A stretch of 23,144 bases of DNA, taken from IMG/VR virus record IMGVR_UViG_3300031143_000035, positions 1 to 23,144 of that record; one strand, written 5' to 3'. Positions within the stretch are counted from its first letter, which is position 1. Every line of letters starts with the position of its first letter. Below the pieces are notes generated by a model. The model made no database searches. It saw nothing but the letters and a program-made list of their open reading frames with translations, and was not told the origin of the DNA. Position numbers and translations under genes: made by a program. This stretch comes from a virus. This document shows positions 15,488 through 22,561 of this stretch, in pieces.

Positions 15488-15793
15488 ATGTCATGGACAT
15501 TAATAACAAAAGCTACAAGACCTGATACAGATACAGATTTTTATACTGGGCAAAGTCAATCTGATTTTGATTATATAAAAGAAACCTATAAAGATACAGG
15601 AAAAATAGTTAGTATTACTCAAGCTTTATCTGATAATGAATTAGAAATTTTAAAAACATTTGTTTTTAAAGATCAAGCTTCAGCGAATGAATGGCATGAT
15701 GATGACAAAATGGTGGCATGGGTATCGGCTTCAAAGACTTATAATACCAATAATGATATTGAATACGTAATTGTTTCAAAGGGAGCTACTTAA
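15488..15793 (+). CDS. 101-aa late protein of unknown function
   Basis: Unrecognised small acidic protein with its own late promoter (15454) and strong AAGGAG ribosome site, so probably well expressed late in infection, unlike the operon before it. There is no signal peptide, membrane segment or Cys. The alternation of short strands and helices (WTLITKATRP, then NELEILKTFVFKDQASANEWH, then IEYVIVSKG) would fit a small ferredoxin-like or dimeric alpha/beta barrel fold, but this is only an impression. It is a possible virion or regulatory protein. Its last 8 bases overlap the end of the convergent kinase-like gene, with no terminator hairpin between. Confidence 0.6.
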   Translation: MSWTLITKATRPDTDTDFYTGQSQSDFDYIKETYKDTGKIVSITQALSDNELEILKTFVFKDQASANEWHDDDKMVAWVSASKTYNTNNDIEYVIVSKGAT

Positions 15794-16388
15794 AATCTTC
15801 TTTTAATTTACTAAAAATTTCTAATGCATTAGGTTTATCGTGTCTAAGTAATCCTCTTTCTTGACGTATTTTTATAGAGTTACAGATAGATATTCTGTCT
15901 AATATATCAATGTATGCTTGCACACAATTCCATTCAACTTGTCTATTATATCTCCAAAGAAGTTCATTCAAACCTTCCCATCCTATCCAACGTCTTATCA
16001 TACGAAAGTCCCAATGTGGATCACCATATGATAACGATTCCCAATCTCGCAAACCGTTAAGATTCCCTTCTTCATCTACCAGTATATTTTGTCTCCACAA
16101 ATCTCCATGAAGATAAAATCTTTTATCTAAGTTATTTCTAATTGCATAGAAATCATATAAGGCATCTTCAGTAAAAGTATCCCTTTCTAACCAATTAACT
16201 AGATCATAAACAACATCTCTCATGTTAGATTCTGGTATGTCATCATATGTTGCAAAGTCAGGCCCATGAGGTAAAGAGTGCAACTCTGCTAGTAAGTCTG
16301 CTAGTTGTTCTATAAACTTTGGGCCTGGATTGTATAGTTCTGATCCATCAATCCACTCACCCTTTATCATATAGTCTAACGAAACCAT
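15786..16388 (-). CDS. Aminoglycoside-phosphotransferase/choline-kinase-like protein lacking the N-lobe
   Basis: A 200-aa protein with the catalytic half of an APH/choline-kinase fold: Brenner motif HGDLWRQN at 94-101 (catalytic D96, N101) and LRDWESLSYGDPHWD (113-127, metal-binding D115). The first residues (LDYMIKGEWI) match the hinge after the N-lobe, so the ATP-grasping N-lobe with its Lys is missing; full-length members have about 260-300 aa. The start overlaps the sulfotransferase gene by 13 bases, so no hidden N-lobe lies immediately upstream in another frame. It could phosphorylate a hydroxyl of a sugar or small molecule if the N-lobe is supplied in trans, or be an inactive or substrate-binding remnant. 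It belongs to a three-gene leftward operon with the sulfotransferases. Confidence 0.75.
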   Translation of the reverse strand: MVSLDYMIKGEWIDGSELYNPGPKFIEQLADLLAELHSLPHGPDFATYDDIPESNMRDVVYDLVNWLERDTFTEDALYDFYAIRNNLDKRFYLHGDLWRQNILVDEEGNLNGLRDWESLSYGDPHWDFRMIRRWIGWEGLNELLWRYNRQVEWNCVQAYIDILDRISICNSIKIRQERGLLRHDKPNALEIFSKLKEDFK

Positions 16389-17131
16389 GTTTCAATTTCC
16401 TTGTAGTTCTTAAATATTTTTGTATAGTCTGGGTTGTGTATAATATCTCTTTTGTTTTCTTCTTTAAACTCTGGAGTTAAACCATACCACTCTACAACTT
16501 CCATAATACATTCATCTTGATCCTCAACAAAATCTTCATATACTATTTGTGGTGCATCTAGATGTTTCATTAATTCATCTGTAAATTCTTCACGAAATAT
16601 ATACTTTTCAAAATCATATTCTGTAGCAACAAATGTGTTAGGTTTTGGTACTTTTCTTTTACCTTCATCATATGTAGAAAACTCTCTGTCTCTAGGATAG
16701 TCTGGTTGACTACAATACATTGCAGTTAATTCAAAACAGAAGTGTGATATCTTATCTAGACGCTGAAACCATATTGGATCAAAGTCTTTTAGAATTTCAA
16801 ATGCAAACTCTATTCTATCTTCTGTAGGAAGGTCTACTTGTTCCACAGTGTTTGTGAACTGTAAAGGCATTGCCTTTATACAAAAAGGTACAGGAAAGTT
16901 TTGTAGATGTTTCAATCTGTTTTGCAAATCTTCTGGTGTAAGTAGGTCTTCATTTACAGTCCAATCTATATCTACTCTGGTTTGTTTTAATTCAAAAGCT
17001 TTAGAGAGATCAACTGCTTTGTTTCTACCAAACCATTCATTACCTTCTGCAAGATTGAAAGTTTTGCACATATATTCCATAAGGTAATAAGAACCAGATC
17101 GTGGAGTACATATTATACAGTAATCACTCAC
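16376..17131 (-). CDS. Sulfotransferase-like protein (copy 1)
   Basis: A 251-aa protein with the sulfotransferase 5'-phosphosulfate-binding loop near the N-terminus (IICTPRSGSYYLMEY, loop at 9-16) and a 3'-phosphate-binding-like segment QRLDKISHFCFELT with R124 and S129. These bind PAPS, the sulfate donor. The ending is the KEIETWFR motif also seen in copy 2. It resembles bacterial Stf0-like and marine phage sulfotransferases, which sulfate hydroxyls of sugars or lipids. It begins with an ATGA overlap at the end of copy 2 and overlaps the kinase-like gene by 13 bases, so the three are cotranscribed leftward. The acceptor is unknown; PAPS must come from the host, as no PAPS-making gene is visible. 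Confidence 0.75.
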   Translation of the reverse strand: MSDYCIICTPRSGSYYLMEYMCKTFNLAEGNEWFGRNKAVDLSKAFELKQTRVDIDWTVNEDLLTPEDLQNRLKHLQNFPVPFCIKAMPLQFTNTVEQVDLPTEDRIEFAFEILKDFDPIWFQRLDKISHFCFELTAMYCSQPDYPRDREFSTYDEGKRKVPKPNTFVATEYDFEKYIFREEFTDELMKHLDAPQIVYEDFVEDQDECIMEVVEWYGLTPEFKEENKRDIIHNPDYTKIFKNYKEIETWFR

Positions 17132-17730
17132 TCAAACCACCCTTTGATTTCTTCAATATTTTCAAACTTTTCTTCATAATCAATCCCCAATTTAATAGTG
17201 AGTTGTGTTCTCACTCTATTGTCTGCTTTTAATCCGTATTGTTCTTGTAGGTCTGCAAGAGTACTTAAAGGATCATCAAGAAAATTTTCAAACGCAACCA
17301 GAGCTCCCTGATTGTGAGTGTAATAGATATCCCAAAACTGTTCTAACTTGGACATAAATCTATCGAACTCTTCTTTAGTAGCTCTAAGGCTATTATCTTT
17401 AATCTCTGGACGTTCAGATGCGTAATGAATGTGGTTGACTTTTGTTCGCAAACGTGTTATATGACTCAAAAATTGTGATAGTACGTCTTTTCTGTATAAC
17501 CAGATACAAGGAAACCCGTCAATCATTTCCCCAAAGTGTTGATCCTCTGGTATGTAATGAGGCAAGATTTTAAGGAGGTGTGGTTGTGTTGCCCAGTTTT
17601 CTTTTTCTATATCTTTATAATCATTCTTCTTTAACCATGAAGCAGGATCATAAAGACCGAAAGTATTGCAAAGAAACCTACGAAAATATGTACTTCCACT
17701 TCTAGACGATGCAATTAACCCTATTCTCAT
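17128..17730 (-). CDS. Sulfotransferase-like protein (copy 2)
   Basis: A 200-aa paralogue of the downstream protein. It has the loop IASSRSGSTYFRRFL (6-20), a 3'-phosphate segment WLYRKDVLSQFLSHITRLRT (77-96, R80 and S85) and the same IEEIKGWFE-type C-terminus. It is about 50 residues shorter than copy 1, mostly in the middle. It is the first gene of the leftward operon, starting 16 bases from the divergent GNAT gene. AGGTGT lies just before the ATG, a ribosome site that is too close and weak. No convincing promoter was seen on the minus strand. PAPS-dependent sulfation of a glycan or small molecule is likely by family. Confidence 0.7.
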   Translation of the reverse strand: MRIGLIASSRSGSTYFRRFLCNTFGLYDPASWLKKNDYKDIEKENWATQPHLLKILPHYIPEDQHFGEMIDGFPCIWLYRKDVLSQFLSHITRLRTKVNHIHYASERPEIKDNSLRATKEEFDRFMSKLEQFWDIYYTHNQGALVAFENFLDDPLSTLADLQEQYGLKADNRVRTQLTIKLGIDYEEKFENIEEIKGWFE

Positions 17731-17746
17731 ACACCTATATATAACT

Positions 17747-18220
17747 ATGGAAGTACTTGAATCTACATTTGAAGAAGTCTACCCTATTTGGAATGAACAA
17801 CTTTGGCCAGGAAGAATTAGTAAGATAGAGAATATGAGTAGTCTTTTTTGGTTACAACCAAAAGAAATTACAAAAAACCATTCTATATTTGAAAAGTATT
17901 CGCCTACATTCTTTGTTATCAAAGAAGATAATAAAATTGTGGGTGTTAACAGTGGATTTAGAACTGATGATAAGGTTTATCGTTCTAGAGGATTATGGGT
18001 CAAAGAAGATTATAGAAGTAAAGGATATGGTAAGGTTCTGTTGATGCAAGCAATAATTCAAGGCAAGTCTGAGGATTGTCATTGGATTTGGAGTATGCCT
18101 AGAAAATCTGCACTTAAAACATACGAAGGAGTAGGTTTTAAGAAAAGAGGAAAATGGTTAGATAAGGGTGTAGAATTCGGCCCTAATTGTCTCGCAACAA
18201 GACAGTTAATTTATAAATAG
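17747..18220 (+). CDS. GNAT-family N-acetyltransferase
   Basis: A 157-aa GNAT-fold protein with strand FFVIKEDNKIVGVNSGF (55-71), the acetyl-CoA pyrophosphate loop YRSKGYGKVLL (89-99, the R-x-x-G-x-G signature of motif A) and YEGVGFKKRGKW (126-137, motif B). It transfers an acetyl group from acetyl-CoA to an amine. I chose the ATG at 17747 rather than 17666, because the longer form would run antisense into the sulfotransferase start and adds a non-GNAT leader. It is divergent from the sulfotransferase operon with only 16 bases between starts. The late promoter for gp13 lies in its last codons. The acceptor could be an amino sugar of the same pathway or a protein. Confidence 0.8.
   Translation: MEVLESTFEEVYPIWNEQLWPGRISKIENMSSLFWLQPKEITKNHSIFEKYSPTFFVIKEDNKIVGVNSGFRTDDKVYRSRGLWVKEDYRSKGYGKVLLMQAIIQGKSEDCHWIWSMPRKSALKTYEGVGFKKRGKWLDKGVEFGPNCLATRQLIYK
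18212..18219 (+). promoter_or_regulatory. T4-type late promoter of the neck/packaging operon
   Basis: Exact TATAAATA at the 3' end of the GNAT gene, 17 bases before the gp13 ATG, with TAGGAGA at 18225-18231 as ribosome site. It is followed by a head-proximal run of core virion genes, which fits late expression. Confidence 0.8.
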
Positions 18221-18236
18221 AGGTAGGAGATTATAC

Positions 18237-19055
18237 ATGGCCATTCCAACTACTAAATCTACTTTTAAAGAATACTGCTTACGATCATTAGGTGATGGTG
18301 TTATTGATATTAATATATCAGATGCCCAAGCAGATGATCGTATTGATGAAGCTCTACAATATATTGCACAGTATCATTATGATGGTATTGAAAGAATGTA
18401 TCTTAAACATTTGGTTACTGAGGCAGAAGTTACTAGAGCAAGAGAAAATGAAACCACTACAGGAACAGATGTTGTAGATGCAACAATTACTGCGAGTTGG
18501 TTAGAAGGTACAAATTATATACCTTTACCTAGTGCTGTTGTTTCTGTAGTTCAAGTATTCCCCCTTACTGGAACTGGAACTGGTGCAAATATGTTTGATG
18601 CTCGTTATCAATTACATTTAAATGATTTATATGATTTAAGTTCTACATCTGTTGTTCAATATGAGATGATGATGAATAATTTAGATTTTCTACAACATAT
18701 TCTCGTTGGAGAGGCCCCCATAAGATTTAATCACAATCAAGGACGTTTGTATCTTGATGCAGATTGGTCTAATGATTTTATTGGTGGACAGGACTACATT
18801 GTTATTGAATGTTTTCGTAAATTAGACCCTGCAACATATACAAACTTGTTTGACGATCTTCTTCTTAAAAGATATGCAACAGCTCTCATTAAAAAACAGT
18901 GGGGCGCAAACTTATCTAAGTTTAGTGGGGTTGCTATGTTAGGTGGTGTTACTATGAATGGTGAACAAATCTACTCACAAGCCATAGATGAACAGCAAAA
19001 AATGGAAGAGACAATAAACCTTAATGAACCTCCAATGATGTTTGGTGTAGGATAA
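18237..19055 (+). CDS. 13: T4 gp13-like neck protein
   Basis: A 272-aa protein recognised as the T4 gp13 family (head completion/neck protein), which with gp14 seals the filled head and forms the site for tail joining. The N-terminus (FKEYCLRSLGDGVIDINISD) and the following DDRIDEALQYIAQYHYDG are typical of marine T4-like gp13. T4's protein is 309 aa, and the shorter form is usual in marine relatives. It begins the late operon (late box 18212, ribosome site TAGGAGA). An AspH-like oxygenase gene separates it by 3 bases from its own side and then gp14, whereas the two neck genes are adjacent in T4. Confidence 0.9.
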   Translation: MAIPTTKSTFKEYCLRSLGDGVIDINISDAQADDRIDEALQYIAQYHYDGIERMYLKHLVTEAEVTRARENETTTGTDVVDATITASWLEGTNYIPLPSAVVSVVQVFPLTGTGTGANMFDARYQLHLNDLYDLSSTSVVQYEMMMNNLDFLQHILVGEAPIRFNHNQGRLYLDADWSNDFIGGQDYIVIECFRKLDPATYTNLFDDLLLKRYATALIKKQWGANLSKFSGVAMLGGVTMNGEQIYSQAIDEQQKMEETINLNEPPMMFGVG

Positions 19056-19058
19056 GGT

Positions 19059-19658
19059 ATGTCGTATCATCTCAATAAAAAAATAGATAAAATAACAGAA
19101 GATTATTGGCATGATATTAATGATTGTTGGAAACTAGTTTTAAATTGTGAACAACACTTAGAAATTTTAGATGAATGTAAACGGTACAACGCATGGGATC
19201 AATATTCTATTCGTGGAGTTTCATCGTATATAAACTACGATACACATCTACTCTTCAGACCTGAAAATAGTTTGGGGACAGCTAGGACTAAAACAAAATC
19301 GATAGCATTTCCAACACACAAAACATTTCCTACATTCATGGAGTTTTTTGATACACATAAAGATAAGTATGGTTGGGACAAACCAGAGATTAGAAAACTT
19401 GATGCTGGTGGAATGATATCACCACATATACATAAGTGGTGGCCTGGAGTACCATCCCCATATTTATATAATATGTCAATCAATCATCCCGAAGGTTGTT
19501 TGTTTGGTATAAAGCCAGGTGGTAAAGTGCCATATAATTCTGGTGATGTTATGAAGATAAGAGTATGGAATGAACATTGCGTATGGAACAACTCAAAAGA
19601 AGATCGATACCATGCAATTTTAGGTATTGGAAGACAAGTTCCAAAAAATGAAGGATAG
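19059..19658 (+). CDS. AspH-like 2OG/Fe(II) oxygenase with HxH instead of HxD, inserted between gp13 and gp14
   Basis: A 199-aa protein whose C-terminal half follows the aspartyl/asparaginyl hydroxylase pattern: IRKLDAGGMISPHIHKWW, a strand NMSINHPEGCLFGI, GGKVPYNSGDVMKI, then WNEHCVWNNS and EDRYHAILGIG. The likely iron ligands are H123 and H173, with R183 as 2-oxoglutarate ligand. The position that is Asp in HxD enzymes is H125. AspH enzymes are known to work without the acidic ligand, so it may still be active. It shares the motif order with the protein at 10585 but little else. It is cotranscribed with neck genes, so it is probably made late, with virion proteins as possible substrates. 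Confidence 0.65.
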   Translation: MSYHLNKKIDKITEDYWHDINDCWKLVLNCEQHLEILDECKRYNAWDQYSIRGVSSYINYDTHLLFRPENSLGTARTKTKSIAFPTHKTFPTFMEFFDTHKDKYGWDKPEIRKLDAGGMISPHIHKWWPGVPSPYLYNMSINHPEGCLFGIKPGGKVPYNSGDVMKIRVWNEHCVWNNSKEDRYHAILGIGRQVPKNEG

Positions 19659-19661
19659 AAC

Positions 19662-20666
19662 ATGGCTGTTAATAAACATTTTCATACCAGTAATCTACAA
19701 GGTACTTCAGCTGAACAAGCACTTTATGCAAACTTAGTTTCAGAAGCGATACAGATACATGGCCACGATGTCTATTATCTTGATAGGACTTTAGTAGCAG
19801 AAGATAATGTATTTGGTACTGATGCTCTTTCGAAATTTGAGACACAAGTTCCTATTGAAATGTATATGGAAGATTCTGGTGGTGGTTATGCTGGTGAACG
19901 AGAGATCATGTCTCAGTTTGGTTTGCAAAATTTAAGTGAAGCAACATTTGTTGTAAGTAAAACAAGATTTCAAGATAAGGCAATGCAAATTCAGATAGAG
20001 TCAGGGACAGATTCTACTTCTTCTGGTTCTGTCTTATTAGAATCTGGTACTGTTGATGCAAATAAATTTGAAGGTAGTACATATTACATTATATCAGAAA
20101 CAGATGCAACTGATTCGGATCGTCCATTAGAAGGCGATGCAATTTATCATCCAACACTAAAGAAATTATTTCAAATTAATTTTGTCGATCATGATGATCC
20201 ATTTAATCAACTAGACAATAACCCAGTATATAAAATGCGCTGTCGTTTATTCGAATACAGTTCAGAATCATTGGATACTGGTATTGGTGCAATTGATGCC
20301 ATAGAAGATGCGTTGTCTACTAACACCCTTACTTATCAGTTTACACTTGAACAAACTACTGCTCAAAACGAACCATTTAGATTAGAATTATTTTCTGATA
20401 ATGGTTTAGTTATAGATGAAACTGACAGTGATAATATTATCGGTGAGGATGATTCCAGTTCTGTGGGCGAAAGTATTCTTATGGAACATAATGCTGATAC
20501 TGGTCATGGAGGTTGGTTAATTGCAGAAGACTATATAATAGGAAGTGGAGGTGCTAACACTAGTAGTGTTGACAAGTCTGCTCAAAATGAATTATTTGAC
20601 GAATTGGACGATTCAATCTTAGACTTTTCTGAGAGAAATCCATTCGGTGACGCTGGGAGCTCATAA
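19662..20666 (+). CDS. 14: T4 gp14-like neck protein
   Basis: A 334-aa protein with the gp14 family N-terminus (a SAEQALYANLVSEAIQIHGH stretch, then VYYLDRTLVAEDNVFGTD) and the MSQFGL motif, as in marine T4-like phages. gp14 joins gp13 at the head-tail neck. T4's version is 256 aa; the extra length here is in the C-terminal half, which holds a Ser/Asp-rich stretch (about residues 250-290) with DSDNIIGEDDSSSVGESILMEH cut into short acidic blocks. This resembles a motif in the fibre C-terminus. The stop TAA shares a base with the ATG of gp15 (TAATG), so translation is probably coupled. AAGGA before the ATG is the ribosome site. Confidence 0.9.
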   Translation: MAVNKHFHTSNLQGTSAEQALYANLVSEAIQIHGHDVYYLDRTLVAEDNVFGTDALSKFETQVPIEMYMEDSGGGYAGEREIMSQFGLQNLSEATFVVSKTRFQDKAMQIQIESGTDSTSSGSVLLESGTVDANKFEGSTYYIISETDATDSDRPLEGDAIYHPTLKKLFQINFVDHDDPFNQLDNNPVYKMRCRLFEYSSESLDTGIGAIDAIEDALSTNTLTYQFTLEQTTAQNEPFRLELFSDNGLVIDETDSDNIIGEDDSSSVGESILMEHNADTGHGGWLIAEDYIIGSGGANTSSVDKSAQNELFDELDDSILDFSERNPFGDAGSS

Positions 20667-21490
20667 TGTTAGGACAACAATTTTACCATGAAACAATTCG
20701 AAAAGTGGTTGTCGCTTTTGGAAGTATGTTTAACGACATTCACTTAGTTCGTAAGGATAATAGTGGTTCAATAACACAATCAATGAAAGTGCCTTTAGCA
20801 TATGGCCCCAGACAAAAATTTCTTGCACGTTTGCGTGAAGATGCAGACCTAACTAAACAGGTTGCAGTAACTCTTCCACGTATAGGTTTTGAAATTTCTG
20901 GAATGTCTTACGATCCTGGCAGAAAATTAAATCGTGTTCAACAGTTTAAAAAAGTAAAAGGTTCTAAATCAACACAACTAGATACTCAATATATGCCTGT
21001 ACCGTATAATATTGAATTTTCTTTGTACATTATGGCAAAACAATCAGATGATGCGTTGCAGATAGTAGAACAGATTCTTCCTTACTTTCAACCAGATTAT
21101 ACAGTGACACTTAATGATAATACAGATATGGGTATAAAAAGAGATGTTCCTATAGTATTAAATTCTGTTAATTATGAAGACACATATGAGGGAGATTTTA
21201 CCTCCAGAACAACTATTATTTACACTCTTGCATTTACTGCAAAATTTTATCTTTATGGCCCTGTTACTTCTAGTAAGGTTATTAAGACTGTCCAAGCAGA
21301 TCAATATGCAGATATGCCTGACAAGTCACCAAAAAGACAACAAAGATATACTGTTTCTCCAAACCCAGGCACAGCTGATGCAGATGATGATTTTGGTTTT
21401 AATGAATCTAGTTCATTTTTTGAAGATGCTAAAGAATACAATCCAGTAACAGGTAAAGACGAAACCCCAGATACTTCTGGTACAGATTAA
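20666..21490 (+). CDS. 15: T4 gp15-like tail sheath stabiliser / tail terminator
   Basis: A 274-aa protein, the same length as T4 gp15 (272 aa), the ring protein that caps the tail tube and sheath before head joining. The N-terminus QQFYHETIRKVVVAFGSMFN, then PLAYGPRQKFLARL and ISGMSYDPGRKLNR are typical of the family. The last ~50 residues are an acidic Ser/Asp-rich tail. It starts with a TAATG overlap with gp14 and is followed after 8 bases by an asparagine-synthase-like gene not present in T4 at this place. Confidence 0.9.
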   Translation: MLGQQFYHETIRKVVVAFGSMFNDIHLVRKDNSGSITQSMKVPLAYGPRQKFLARLREDADLTKQVAVTLPRIGFEISGMSYDPGRKLNRVQQFKKVKGSKSTQLDTQYMPVPYNIEFSLYIMAKQSDDALQIVEQILPYFQPDYTVTLNDNTDMGIKRDVPIVLNSVNYEDTYEGDFTSRTTIIYTLAFTAKFYLYGPVTSSKVIKTVQADQYADMPDKSPKRQQRYTVSPNPGTADADDDFGFNESSSFFEDAKEYNPVTGKDETPDTSGTD

Positions 21491-21498
21491 TAAATTTA

Positions 21499-22560
21499 AT
21501 GTCAAGTTTCGTTTACGTTAGTGGTGACTATAAAAATGCTTGGTTAGAGTATGTTTGGAACCTACAAAAATTTGAACATTGGGAAACCTTTGATGATGAT
21601 TTTAAATCTGAGTTTGATTTTAAGTTTCATGAACAAGTACACTCTTTAAATAAATTTACCCGGCCTCCTAGTTGGTATCTGAATGATAAATTAGGAAAAG
21701 ATCAGTTCTTATTTAAAACTAGTAGTGACTTCTACCCAGTAGTTGAGTATGAATATACCAACAATCTTCCCTCCTTTAGAGATATTATGTTGGATCGTGC
21801 AACAGAGATGCGTGACATGGGTAAAGTTATTGATATTTTTTACTCTGGTGGGATTGATAGCACTGCTATACTTTATGCTCTTTTAGAAGTTTGTCCAAAA
21901 GATCAACTAAGATTAATAATGGGTGATGAGTCATCAGTAAATATATATCCAAAAGCAGTAGAAAATTTGTCTTATGAATTTGCAGAGGGTAATATTTTTG
22001 GTATGGCAAATATAGACACTAATCTTTTTACTACTGGATGTGAAGCAGACAGGTTATTTGGAGGTACAGGTTATCCACACAGTAGAAATACTAACGAAGA
22101 AAAATTTATTCTTGAAACGGAGTATGAATATCATCATAGCCGTTGGTGGGATATAACAAGATATACATTAACTACACAATCATTTCGATTTTTGCAGAAT
22201 ATTGAAGTAAGTTCTTTTGATATAAAAAATTATCAACCATTCTTCCTATCTCCACAAATAGAAAAGTTTGCAATCAACCAACACTTTGATCGTGATGTAG
22301 TTTGGCATAAAAATCACTGGACTAAACCAGAAGATTTCTTGACTACTAAGATTGCTATTAGGGATTTCATTGCAGAATGGGATAAGGATTATGCATATAC
22401 TATGGTAAAGACTGATATGCCTTTTGATGTACAAAGAGAGATAATTCTACCTTTACCGACAAATTATAATGTGTTGGCTATAACATCAGATGGAATTATT
22501 GTTAATAGAAAAAATCTTATGGAGTACATGTCAAGAGATTTTTTGGATATAAATATATAA
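21499..22560 (+). CDS. Asparagine-synthase-like ATP-pyrophosphatase (copy 2), inserted between gp15 and gp16
   Basis: A 353-aa protein with the PP-loop SGGIDST at 116-122 (IDIFYSGGIDSTAILYALLE), an EADRLFGGTGY segment at about 176-186 as in asparagine-synthase-type enzymes, and a late VLAITSDGIIV strand also found in the protein at 14366. It too lacks the N-terminal glutaminase domain, so ammonia or another amine must be supplied otherwise. The N-terminal ~105 residues resemble copy 1 only loosely. It is placed between tail completion and terminase genes in the late operon with gaps of 8 and 1 bases. It would adenylate a carboxylate and form an amide; the substrate is unknown. Confidence 0.7.
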   Translation: MSSFVYVSGDYKNAWLEYVWNLQKFEHWETFDDDFKSEFDFKFHEQVHSLNKFTRPPSWYLNDKLGKDQFLFKTSSDFYPVVEYEYTNNLPSFRDIMLDRATEMRDMGKVIDIFYSGGIDSTAILYALLEVCPKDQLRLIMGDESSVNIYPKAVENLSYEFAEGNIFGMANIDTNLFTTGCEADRLFGGTGYPHSRNTNEEKFILETEYEYHHSRWWDITRYTLTTQSFRFLQNIEVSSFDIKNYQPFFLSPQIEKFAINQHFDRDVVWHKNHWTKPEDFLTTKIAIRDFIAEWDKDYAYTMVKTDMPFDVQREIILPLPTNYNVLAITSDGIIVNRKNLMEYMSRDFLDINI

Positions 22561-22561
22561 C

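Noticed and set aside
17731-17800. Promoter for the leftward sulfotransferase operon
   Set aside because: AT-rich TATATA is present near the start, but no -35 at good spacing and no late box could be found, so no feature is called.
19461-19468. TATTTATA, a late box on the minus strand
   Set aside because: It lies inside the oxygenase gene with no minus-strand gene downstream of it.
22548-22555. TATAAATA just before gp16
   Set aside because: It ends 6 bases before the ATG, which leaves no room for a transcript start plus ribosome site; probably AT-rich chance or only usable for genes farther on.
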